A stretch of DNA of 15,902 bases from Actinomycetota bacterium (GTDB lineage: Bacteria; Actinomycetota; Humimicrobiia; Humimicrobiales; Humimicrobiaceae): the NCBI GenBank assembly GCA_022865545.1, contig JALHTA010000172.1, positions 1 through 15,902 on the forward strand. The letters run 5' to 3'. The notes under the pieces were generated by a model, which was given only the letters and a program-made list of their open reading frames with translations, made no database searches and was not told the origin of the DNA. Below, one piece after another: positions 7,354-13,915 of this stretch (positions are counted from its first letter, which is position 1; each line of letters opens with the position of its first letter). A program made the position numbers and the translations under genes.

Positions 7354-8325
7354 ATGAGAGAAATAGAATATAGAGAAGCCATCAGGGAAGCCGTAATCGA
7401 AGAGATGGATAAGGATAAAAGTGTATTTTTAATTGGTGAAGATATCGGTGTATATGGCGGAGCCTTCAGGGCATATAAGGGACTTCTGGAAAAATACGGT
7501 CCGGAAAGAGTCGTAAATACACCCATATCAGAAATAGGTATAGTCGGAGCAGGAGTAGGAGCAGCTCTTACTGGACAGAGACCAATAGTAGAGATCATGT
7601 TTATAGATTTTACAACACTTGCAATGGATCAGATCGTAAACCAGGCAGCCAAGATCAGGTATATGACCGGAGACAGCTTAAATGTTCCCATGGTGATAAG
7701 AACCCAGGGAGGAGCAGGCAGGGGGGTTGCTGCACAGCATTCCCAGAGCCTCGAAGCATGGTTCTATCATGTTCCAGGACTAAAGGTTGTGATGCCTGCT
7801 ACATCATATGATGTCAAAGGATTGCTTAAGACTGCAATAAGGGATGATAATCCTGTAGTTTTTTTAGAACATAAGATGATATACCTATTAAAAGGAGAGG
7901 TCCCGGAAGAAGAATACACTATACCTTTTGGAGAAGCAGATATAAAAAGAGAGGGTAGCGATATTACAATTGTAGCCTATTCCAATATGCTTTTTAAATC
8001 ATTGGAAGCTGCCAAAGAGCTTGAGAAAGACGGTATTAGCTGTGAAGTCGTGGATCCCAGAACATTGGTCCCCCTGGATATTGATACTATAATAGACTCA
8101 GTCAAAAAGACCGGCCGTCTGGTTGTGGTCACAGAAGCATGCAAAAGAGGGTCAGTAGCTTCAGATATATCTGCAAAGGTAACCGAAAAAGCTTTTGACT
8201 GGCTTGATGCACCTGTAAAAATAGTAGCAGGGCTCAATACTCCCATACCATATAATTCTACTCTGGAGCAGGCATCGATTCCGCATACAAAAGATATAGT
8301 TGCTGCAGTAAAGGATATTATATAA
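7354..8325 (+). CDS. Thiamine-diphosphate-dependent dehydrogenase E1 component, beta subunit (AcoB/PdhB-like)
   Basis: Beta subunit of 323 residues, full length. It shows the pyrimidine-domain features of the family: GEDIGVYGG (28-36), the conserved Glu60 of NTPISE that activates thiamine diphosphate, GAGVGAAL (65-72), and RTQGGAGRGVAAQHSQS (116-132) with the active-site His129. The C-terminal transketolase domain has VVDPRTLVPLD and the end motif NTPIPYN. GGAAGGAAG at 7342-7350 precedes the ATG. It assembles with the alpha subunit encoded just upstream. It sits directly before a transaldolase instead of the expected E2 acyltransferase, so the pair may borrow an E2 encoded elsewhere or work without one. 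Confidence 0.92.
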   Translation: MREIEYREAIREAVIEEMDKDKSVFLIGEDIGVYGGAFRAYKGLLEKYGPERVVNTPISEIGIVGAGVGAALTGQRPIVEIMFIDFTTLAMDQIVNQAAKIRYMTGDSLNVPMVIRTQGGAGRGVAAQHSQSLEAWFYHVPGLKVVMPATSYDVKGLLKTAIRDDNPVVFLEHKMIYLLKGEVPEEEYTIPFGEADIKREGSDITIVAYSNMLFKSLEAAKELEKDGISCEVVDPRTLVPLDIDTIIDSVKKTGRLVVVTEACKRGSVASDISAKVTEKAFDWLDAPVKIVAGLNTPIPYNSTLEQASIPHTKDIVAAVKDII

Positions 8326-8381
8326 AGTATTAGCAGATGATTTATATATAAATATTATAAATACTTAAGAAAGGCAAAAAA

Positions 8382-9575
8382 ATGTCAGAATATAAAAAAT
8401 CAGCCATGCAGAGACTTTCGGAGACTTCTGATGTGATGGAGCTATGGTGGGATTCTTCTCCCCTTGTATTCGATAAATGGAGGGATTCAGTACTGGAAAA
8501 AGCAAAACCAGAAGACAGAGAAAAACTGGAAGCCCAGCTAAAAGTACTATTTGATGCAGATAAACCAGGAGACTGCCTGTTTGACGGGGTCACTACCAAT
8601 CCCAAACTTACCAATACAGCACTTAGCTTATTGTCCGAAGAAATGGATCCTGTGATAGATGAGATAATTGTAGGAAATAAGGCCAAGAGTGATTACCTCC
8701 TTGCCTGGAAGACCTATAAGGAAATGACGAGGATGGGAGCAACACTTTATATGCCACTATTTGAAGGATCAAACTATAAAAAGGGTTATGTATCAGCCCA
8801 GGTAGACCCAAGGCAGGTGACTGATGTAAAAAAGATGCTTCACCAGGCACTGGAGCTTAAGGAGCTTAGTCCGAATATTATGGTGAAATGTCCCGGTTCC
8901 CATGAAGGTATCTACCTTACAGAGATACTTACTTCTCTTGGCATACCCACCAATGAGACTCTGGTATTTCACATCCCCCAGGTAGTAGCTGTGGCCGAAG
9001 CAGTAAAGAAAGGCCTGGAAACAGGGAAGCGCAATCTGGTGGACTATTCCCAGTGGAGATCCGTTATTACAATCATGATCGGCCGGTTTGAAGGAATGCC
9101 CGAATTTGAAGAAAGCGCAGCTTCTGCGGGAATCGAATTGACCGAAGAGCTAAAAAGATGGAGTGGTATTGCCATAGCTAAAAAAGCCCATACCATATTA
9201 AATGACATCTCCAGGGGATTTAACTCCAAACTCCTGCTTTGCTCGGCCAGGCCGGGACCAGGAGAAGGTAATGTATACCATATAGAGAAAGTTGCCGGGG
9301 GAAATATGGTCTATACCTTGAACCCGGAGATCATAGAAGATTTCATGTCTATTTGTGAAGACAAAGAGATATATGCCCAGATGGATGATCCGGTACCAGA
9401 AGAGATCATGTCAAAACTTCTAAAGATACCTTACTTTGTGCAGGGCTTTGAAGTAGAAGGAATGGAAAGAAAAGATTTTATAGAGCATCCTTCATTTGTT
9501 ATGACAAGGGAACAATTTTCTGGCAGCATGGCTGAAATAGAGGAATATATTAAAAAGAGGAAAACTCTTAAATAG
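8382..9575 (+). CDS. tal: Transaldolase family protein, long form
   Basis: Schiff-base aldolase that moves a dihydroxyacetone unit between sugar phosphates in the non-oxidative pentose-phosphate pathway. Length is 397 residues, against about 220 for TalC/FSA-like and about 317 for TalB. The fold is recognised from LFDGVTTNPKL (66-76), the Schiff-base Lys169 in MVKCPGSHEGI, and NETLVF (191-196). Extra sequence includes an N-terminal segment with ELWWDSSP (20-27), an insertion around 215-260 and a C-terminal extension from about 330. The Lys context KCPGS differs from the more usual KIPAT. AAGAAAGG (8367-8374) is the ribosome site. It closes the operon with the E1 subunits. Erythrose-4-phosphate, the predicted product of the EryH/EryI pair, is a transaldolase substrate. 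Substrate range is not deducible. Confidence 0.88.
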   Translation: MSEYKKSAMQRLSETSDVMELWWDSSPLVFDKWRDSVLEKAKPEDREKLEAQLKVLFDADKPGDCLFDGVTTNPKLTNTALSLLSEEMDPVIDEIIVGNKAKSDYLLAWKTYKEMTRMGATLYMPLFEGSNYKKGYVSAQVDPRQVTDVKKMLHQALELKELSPNIMVKCPGSHEGIYLTEILTSLGIPTNETLVFHIPQVVAVAEAVKKGLETGKRNLVDYSQWRSVITIMIGRFEGMPEFEESAASAGIELTEELKRWSGIAIAKKAHTILNDISRGFNSKLLLCSARPGPGEGNVYHIEKVAGGNMVYTLNPEIIEDFMSICEDKEIYAQMDDPVPEEIMSKLLKIPYFVQGFEVEGMERKDFIEHPSFVMTREQFSGSMAEIEEYIKKRKTLK

Positions 9576-9829
9576 CACTCACATGTATATAGAATATTAT
9601 GAACTGTATTAATTAGTACTACTGGTTTCAAACATATTATTACACATGAAAACAAGTCCGGAATAGAAGACTCTGATGAATTAAATAAACAGATTCATTA
9701 AAAAAAGTTTTTTCCTTAAAAAATCTTTTAAATTTAGCCCTGTTTTATGTTAATATATAAGCTTGTAAATTCTTTGGTTTTTAGAATTTGCTAATAGAAT
9801 AAAAATTATTTTTTAGGGGGATATCTGAA
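9576..9829 (+). other. Intergenic region before the NEW3 gene
   Basis: 254 AT-rich bases. ATGAAT and ATTCAT (about 9677-9700) could pair around a 13-base loop, followed by runs of A and T, but the stem is too weak to call a terminator. No promoter stands out. The only clear signal is the ribosome site GGGGG (9816-9820) before GTG 9830. Confidence 0.4.
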
Positions 9830-10723
9830 GTGATTATGGATAGAAGAAAATCATTAATGTTAATACCGATCATATTTACTATTTTTACTATTATTCTATT
9901 ATTTCCTTCATTAGCTTTTGCTCAGGAAGAAGACACAACGGAAGAAGAGATTGTTGAACCCGAAGCATTGAATTTTGATATTAACTATAGTGAAGTAAAT
10001 GCAGACGGGATAATCGGAGAACGGTTTGAATTTAAGGTTGATGTTACCCTTGATGCTCCTGAGGAGCAGTACTTCGAACTAGAAAAGGAAATCCCGCCAG
10101 GGTGGTCCATCAAAGTCAATCCCGGCAGCCTGAGTGTAGATGTGCCTGCACTAAAACTAAAACCCGGGAAAAAAGAGTCACTAACCATAATCTGCAGTCC
10201 GCTTGTCAAGCAGGACCCGGGAGAATATATATTTAAGTTAACCTTGAAATCCGTAGAAGAAGGAAAACAATTACAGGAAAATGTGGAATTTAAGGCACTT
10301 GTAAAATCTGCTGGTCTTTTGAGTTTAACAACTTCTAGCGGAAGACTCAATACTGATGTAGGTCCAGGCAGGGATAATCTCTATATTTTGGTCATTGAGA
10401 ATACCGGGTCCGCCCCAGTCGAGGATATAAGTATAAGTACGCAGCAGGAACCTGAGGGTTGGCTGGTAGAGCTTGAAGATAATATAGACATTCTTCAAAT
10501 CGGTGAAAAAATGGAAATTGAAGCTAATATTATTCCTCCAGACAGGACCATTGCAGGAGATTACAATATAAAGTTTTTAGTTACCAGCAGTGAAGATACA
10601 GATTCTATTGACCTCAGGATAGCTGTAAAGACCCCGCTTATATGGAGGATCCTGGGTATAGCACTTATAGCATTTGTAATTGCCGGTATTGCGGTAGTCT
10701 TTGAAAGACTTAGCCGAAGGTAA
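9830..10723 (+). CDS. Secreted membrane-anchored NEW3-domain protein
   Basis: A 297-residue surface protein. A signal peptide (about 1-31) has a basic start (DRRK), a hydrophobic core and the cleavage site AFA|QEE, then an acidic stretch. Two tandem Ig-like domains follow (about 45-160 and 165-268). The second matches NEW3: ENTGSAPVEDI, then PEGWLVELE, a GEKMEIEA turn, and IPPDRTIAGDY. The first has the parallel PPGWSIKV and PGEYIFKL. One membrane helix (about 271-290) and a short basic tail (RLSRR) anchor it with the domains outside. GGGGG 9 bases upstream favours GTG 9830 over ATG 9836. Such proteins often accompany ABC-2-type exporters or glycan-active proteins, but no partner is present here. 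It separates the two operator-bearing units and its function is unknown. Confidence 0.85.
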   Translation: MIMDRRKSLMLIPIIFTIFTIILLFPSLAFAQEEDTTEEEIVEPEALNFDINYSEVNADGIIGERFEFKVDVTLDAPEEQYFELEKEIPPGWSIKVNPGSLSVDVPALKLKPGKKESLTIICSPLVKQDPGEYIFKLTLKSVEEGKQLQENVEFKALVKSAGLLSLTTSSGRLNTDVGPGRDNLYILVIENTGSAPVEDISISTQQEPEGWLVELEDNIDILQIGEKMEIEANIIPPDRTIAGDYNIKFLVTSSEDTDSIDLRIAVKTPLIWRILGIALIAFVIAGIAVVFERLSRR

Positions 10724-10880
10724 TGAGATTTTTTTATAGTATTTAGCAATAATAAATATTTTTTAACTGATGAAGTCCTGTTTGATTGTTTTGATGTTCC
10801 TCATAATATGGTGAACTTATTTAAAATCAGTGCTTGTTGTAGTATTGGCCGAATTTTTACAGGGCTTTTCATATAGTCTT

Positions 10881-10902
10881 AAATGGCATATCCCATTTTT
10901 TT
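10881..10902 (+). terminator. Weak intrinsic-terminator-like hairpin after the NEW3 gene
   Basis: AAATGG (10881-10886) pairs with CCATTT (10893-10898) around a six-base loop, running into seven T (10896-10902). The stem has only two G:C pairs and lies about 160 bases after the stop codon, so it is tentative. Confidence 0.3.
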
Positions 10903-10977
10903 AAAAAGCTTTCTCTGTGATTACTACTTGTAATAATCTTATTTTTTATATAATATTATTTTTATCTATTAAAATGC

Positions 10978-11001
10978 ATAGATGCAATATATTGCATCTA
11001 T
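10978..11001. promoter_or_regulatory. Perfect 24-base palindromic operator upstream of the transketolase genes
   Basis: Every base from 10978 to 11001 is matched in a symmetric palindrome whose core is TGCAATATATTGCA (10983-10996). It is the longest and most perfect of the three TGCAA-N4-TTGCA sites. Its centre lies about 44.5 bases before the start expected from the -10 at 11022-11027. Confidence 0.7.
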
Positions 11002-11021
11002 TTAATAAACAATATATTGAA

Positions 11022-11027
11022 TATAAT
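11022..11027 (+). promoter_or_regulatory. Probable -10 box of the transketolase promoter
   Basis: Perfect TATAAT, 27 bases before the ATG. At the expected -35 distance the sequence is TATTTA (10999-11004), a poor match that touches the palindrome. A promoter needing an activator is the natural reading. Another TATAAT at 10949-10954 lies upstream of the palindrome. Confidence 0.4.
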
Positions 11028-11053
11028 TATTAAAAAAATTTAAGAGGTAGGTA

Positions 11054-11914
11054 ATGTCAAAACTTTCAAATAAAGAAATAAAAAGTCTTATTAAAAACTC
11101 GTATACTTCAAGAACAAACATCCTGAAGATGATGAAAAAAGGAGAGGGCCATATAGGTGGTGCCTTTTCTGCACTGGATATTATAACTGTGATATATAAT
11201 AGTATCCTGAAATTTGATCCGGAAAAACCTAAATGGGAGGATAGGGACCGTTTTATTTTATCTGCAGGTCACAAGGTATTGGCCCTATATGTCACTCTTG
11301 CAGATGCAGGTTATTTTGATAAAGAAATACTTTGGACATACAATAGTATTGATACCAGGGTACCCATGCATCCTGACGAAAAAGTACTTCCGGGTATTGA
11401 ATTTCCTACTGGATCTTTAGGGCACGGATTGGCTGTCGCGTGTGGTATAGCACTGAGTGCCAGGCTGGATAATAAGGATTTTAGAGTATTTGCCATGCTT
11501 GGAGATGGTGAATGCAATGAAGGCTCAGTATGGGAAGCTGCAATGTCTGCGTCGCACCACGGAATGGATAATTTAATAGCTATTGTTGATAGAAATGGCT
11601 TCCAGGTAAACGGACCGACCAGAGAGGTCATGGACACAGCTGTCCTGGAAGAAAAATTTTCTTCATTTGGATGGGAAGTTAAGACAATTGATGGTCATGA
11701 TTTTAAACAAATATACGAAGTATTATCATCTGTTCCATTTAAACCAGGTAAACCTTCATGCATAGTAGCCGATACTATAAAATGCAAGGGTCTTGCTTTC
11801 GGAGAAGACAAATTTGAGTTCCATCACTGGCATTGTCCACTGGATGAAATAAATAATGCTATAGAATTAGTAAATGATCAGAAAAAAAAGGAGTATTTAA
11901 AAATTGAACGATAA
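11054..11914 (+). CDS. Split transketolase, N-terminal (thiamine-diphosphate-binding) subunit
   Basis: The first half of transketolase as a separate 286-residue chain, a common arrangement in anaerobes and archaea. It binds thiamine diphosphate through GDGECNEG (150-157) to DRNGFQVNG (179-187). Active-site regions include GEGHIGG (30-36, His33), SAGHKVLALY (70-79, His73), MHPDEKVLPG (105-114, His106) and GSLGHGLAVACG (120-131). Where common transketolases read LQGHP, this protein has VPMHP, so the substrate end of the site may differ. AAGAGGT (11042-11048) precedes the ATG. It overlaps the next gene by 11 bases and its 3' end contains that gene's ribosome site. Control by the palindrome at 10978 is likely. 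It would use the erythrose-4-phosphate made by the isomerase pair, or a related ketose. Confidence 0.92.
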   Translation: MSKLSNKEIKSLIKNSYTSRTNILKMMKKGEGHIGGAFSALDIITVIYNSILKFDPEKPKWEDRDRFILSAGHKVLALYVTLADAGYFDKEILWTYNSIDTRVPMHPDEKVLPGIEFPTGSLGHGLAVACGIALSARLDNKDFRVFAMLGDGECNEGSVWEAAMSASHHGMDNLIAIVDRNGFQVNGPTREVMDTAVLEEKFSSFGWEVKTIDGHDFKQIYEVLSSVPFKPGKPSCIVADTIKCKGLAFGEDKFEFHHWHCPLDEINNAIELVNDQKKKEYLKIER

Positions 11915-12854
11915 AAATAAGACATATGACGATCCCAGGAAAATAATAGCATCAGCGCTGGTAGAAGCAGGGGATATGAATAAAGACGTCGTCTATGTTT
12001 CCTGTGATTCATCCCTTGGGGCCTCAGGAGATCCTTTTAGAAAAAAATACCCTGAAAGGCATTTTGAATTTGGAATTGCTGAAGCTGCAGCGATGGGACA
12101 GGCAGCTGGTTTATCCATTTCGGGAAAGGTATCTTTTATTACAGCATATTTACCGTTCATAACTTATAGGTGTTTTGAACAAATAAGGGATGATGTATGC
12201 AAAACAAAATTAAATGTCAATATAATGGGTAATAATTGTGGTTTTTCTGTGGGGTCTCTGGGACCTACCCATACGGTTCTGGAGGATGTTACAGTTATGC
12301 GGTCAATACCAAACCTTATCATTCTTTCACCTTCGGACGGTCCACAATATCGGGCAGCAGTATTAGCTGCTGTAGATATTGAAAATCCGGTGTATATAAG
12401 AGTGCACCGGAACAAGACACCGAGATTGTACGATATGGATTGTAAATTTGTTACTGGGAAAGCAGATATTTTGAAAGAGGGAAGCGACCTCACTTTAATA
12501 TCGACTTCTTCCATGGTAAATAAAACGATTGAAGCTGCGGAGCTCCTAAAAGGAAAAGGAATAGATGCAGAAGTCATAAATATGTATTGCTTGAAACCGG
12601 TGGACAATAATACCATTATAAATTCTGCTGAAAAGACTAAAAAAGTGATCACTATTGAAGAGCATACCATTATTGGGGGCCTGGGTGGAATCGTCTCTGA
12701 AGTCCTGGCGCAAAACTCTACTGCAAAACTTGGAATGATCGGAATAAAAGATCAGTTTGCAGTAGTTGGTGATTATCAGCAGCTGCTTGATTATTATGGG
12801 CTTACTCCTGAAAAACTAGTAAGCAGGATCGAGAAACTGGCAAACAAGCTATAG
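11904..12854 (+). CDS. Split transketolase, C-terminal (pyrimidine-binding) subunit
   Basis: The second half of transketolase, 316 residues. It supplies the Glu60 that activates the cofactor in FEFGIAEAAAMGQAAG (55-70), and GPTHTVLEDV (120-129) containing the active-site His123. The C-terminal domain has VINMYCLKPVD and EEHTIIGGLGG, usual for split transketolases and 1-deoxyxylulose-5-phosphate synthase relatives. The start is TTG 11904: AAGGAG (11888-11893) lies 10 bases upstream, the reading frame has no ATG before residue 25, and conserved sequence begins well before that. The 11-base overlap suggests translational coupling and equal amounts of both chains. The usual GIAEQ is GIAEA here, a modest difference from housekeeping enzymes. 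Confidence 0.92.
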   Translation: MNDKNKTYDDPRKIIASALVEAGDMNKDVVYVSCDSSLGASGDPFRKKYPERHFEFGIAEAAAMGQAAGLSISGKVSFITAYLPFITYRCFEQIRDDVCKTKLNVNIMGNNCGFSVGSLGPTHTVLEDVTVMRSIPNLIILSPSDGPQYRAAVLAAVDIENPVYIRVHRNKTPRLYDMDCKFVTGKADILKEGSDLTLISTSSMVNKTIEAAELLKGKGIDAEVINMYCLKPVDNNTIINSAEKTKKVITIEEHTIIGGLGGIVSEVLAQNSTAKLGMIGIKDQFAVVGDYQQLLDYYGLTPEKLVSRIEKLANKL

Positions 12855-13182
12855 GGTCATTAATATTTAAAAGTAAATTGTGTCAGTAGCACCGGTAATA
12901 ATATCAATAATATTTTTTTTATTTATAGCATAGACACATTTTTTTGATGCCTATGGATCCATACGTCCTCTTCGTCGGTCCGGAAAATGCTTAAGATAGC
13001 TCAAATCAAGTCCGGGGATGTAGTTTATGACCTACTACATATTTTCAAAAGTTTTCATTCCTATCCACATAAAAATTAAAATAAATTAATTTGTAAATAT
13101 TGTTACATTGAAATAAAATAAATAATATACCTTAAGGGGTCTTATGTGTAAAAAATAAAATTAAATGACGGTGGAGAATATT
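12855..13182 (+). other. Intergenic region with inverted repeats, no gene recognised
   Basis: About 330 bases. A central block (12945-13040) looks less AT-rich than its surroundings and contains the 12-base palindrome TATGGATCCATA (12952-12963), CCGGA (12980-12984) complementary to TCCGG (13011-13015), and ATGTAG (13018-13023) complementary to CTACAT (13035-13040). TGTGTC and GACACA followed by T7 (12934-12945) could pair over a long loop as a terminator for the transketolase unit. No known riboswitch or tRNA pattern was recognised. Confidence 0.35.
13100..13128 (+). promoter_or_regulatory. Possible promoter of the NTF2-like gene
   Basis: TTGTTA (13100-13105) and TAATAT (13123-13128) are 17 bases apart, each matching four of six consensus positions. 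The start would be near 13135, about 48 bases before the ATG used here. Confidence 0.3.
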
Positions 13183-13626
13183 ATGGGTAAAAAGATTAAT
13201 ACTCTCATAAACAACTACATACATTCATTCGAAGAAAAGAATATAGAAAAAACATTATCATATTTTACAGAGGACGCCACCTGGATTGTTCCTCAATATA
13301 AGATTAAAGGGAAAAAAGAAATTGAAGAATACATTCTATGGTTATTTGAAAATATTAAAGAGTTAACTTTTATTTATGATGGGATTGGTATTATGGCCCA
13401 GGGGAATAAAGCAATCTATCAAAATATATTTAGAGCTACAATTGGAAATGATAAAGTAAGCATACCAACTATGTTTATTTTTAGACTTAGGGATAATAAA
13501 TTTAGTGAACAATGGATCATAAACAACTGGTTTGAATATACTAAAACTAATCCTTTTAATACCCATATTGGTGAGATCGGAAGCATAATTCACATAGGAT
13601 GGAATAGAGATTATAGTAATTTATGA
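13183..13626 (+). CDS. NTF2/SnoaL-like small protein
   Basis: A 147-residue cone-shaped-fold protein of the NTF2/SnoaL/ketosteroid-isomerase superfamily. The pattern is typical: an N-terminal helix with SFEEKNIEKTLSYFTEDATW (15-34), a KGKKEIEEYI helix, then beta strands with FRATIGNDKVSIP and FIFRLRDNKFSEQWIINNW. The acidic and aromatic residues sit where these folds line a cavity, but a catalytic set cannot be assigned. An ATG at 13165 opens the frame, yet GTGGAG (13171-13176) is correctly spaced only for ATG 13183, which I prefer. No signal peptide. It stands alone between the transketolase and acetyl-CoA synthetase genes with long gaps on both sides. Its role is unknown. Confidence 0.75.
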   Translation: MGKKINTLINNYIHSFEEKNIEKTLSYFTEDATWIVPQYKIKGKKEIEEYILWLFENIKELTFIYDGIGIMAQGNKAIYQNIFRATIGNDKVSIPTMFIFRLRDNKFSEQWIINNWFEYTKTNPFNTHIGEIGSIIHIGWNRDYSNL

Positions 13627-13803
13627 GATTCACTAATTATGATTCTAAATTTACCGGTACAATTGCAATAGTTTTAAGACTAACCTTTTCTAAATGCCAG
13701 ATATAGAACTTATCCACCTCTTTGCTTAGTTTATTTTGATCAATTTTTTATAGCATTAATTATTAAACTAAAACATTGTTATCTCCATAGACAGGAATCT
13801 AAA

Positions 13804-13884
13804 ATGATTATATATTATGATGTAGATACTGAGTTCTTAGATAATGGATCAGCCGGCAGAATAGCTGATAGATTTATTTTTTAA
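13804..13884 (+). CDS. Possible 26-residue leader ORF upstream of acs
   Basis: An ATG-started frame encoding MIIYYDVDTEFLDNG and a few more residues, with AGGA seven bases upstream, ending 31 bases before the acs start. It could be a leader peptide, but in AT-rich DNA a frame this short arises easily and no homology is recognised. Confidence 0.15.
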   Translation: MIIYYDVDTEFLDNGSAGRIADRFIF

Positions 13885-13915
13885 TGACACAAATTCAAAT
13901 GAAAGGTGAAAGTTC

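Larger units (their letters stand above)
10724..11053 (+). other. 330-base intergenic region: weak terminator, operator and promoter
   Basis: No coding region is credible here. It holds a weak hairpin with a U-run (10881-10902), a perfect 24-base palindrome (10978-11001) and a TATAAT at 11022-11027, then the ribosome site AAGAGGT (11042-11048) of the transketolase gene. The first 150 bases show nothing I recognise. Confidence 0.5.

Noticed and set aside
8326..8368. AAGTATT/AATACTT inverted repeat between E1 beta and transaldolase
   Set aside because: All-AT seven-base arms over a 29-base gap with no U-run; expected by chance in this composition.
12164..12670. Long open frame on the minus strand inside the transketolase C-terminal subunit
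   Set aside because: It is fully antisense to a strongly conserved coding region and resembles no protein I know.
12947..12994. A 15-codon ORF starting MPMDPYVLFVG, and a 25-codon open stretch on the opposite strand
   Set aside because: Neither has a ribosome site or recognisable homology, and both are short enough to be chance.
13661..13670. ATTGCAAT upstream of acs as another copy of the operator
   Set aside because: It lacks the TGCAA-N4-TTGCA spacing; only an eight-base palindrome is present.
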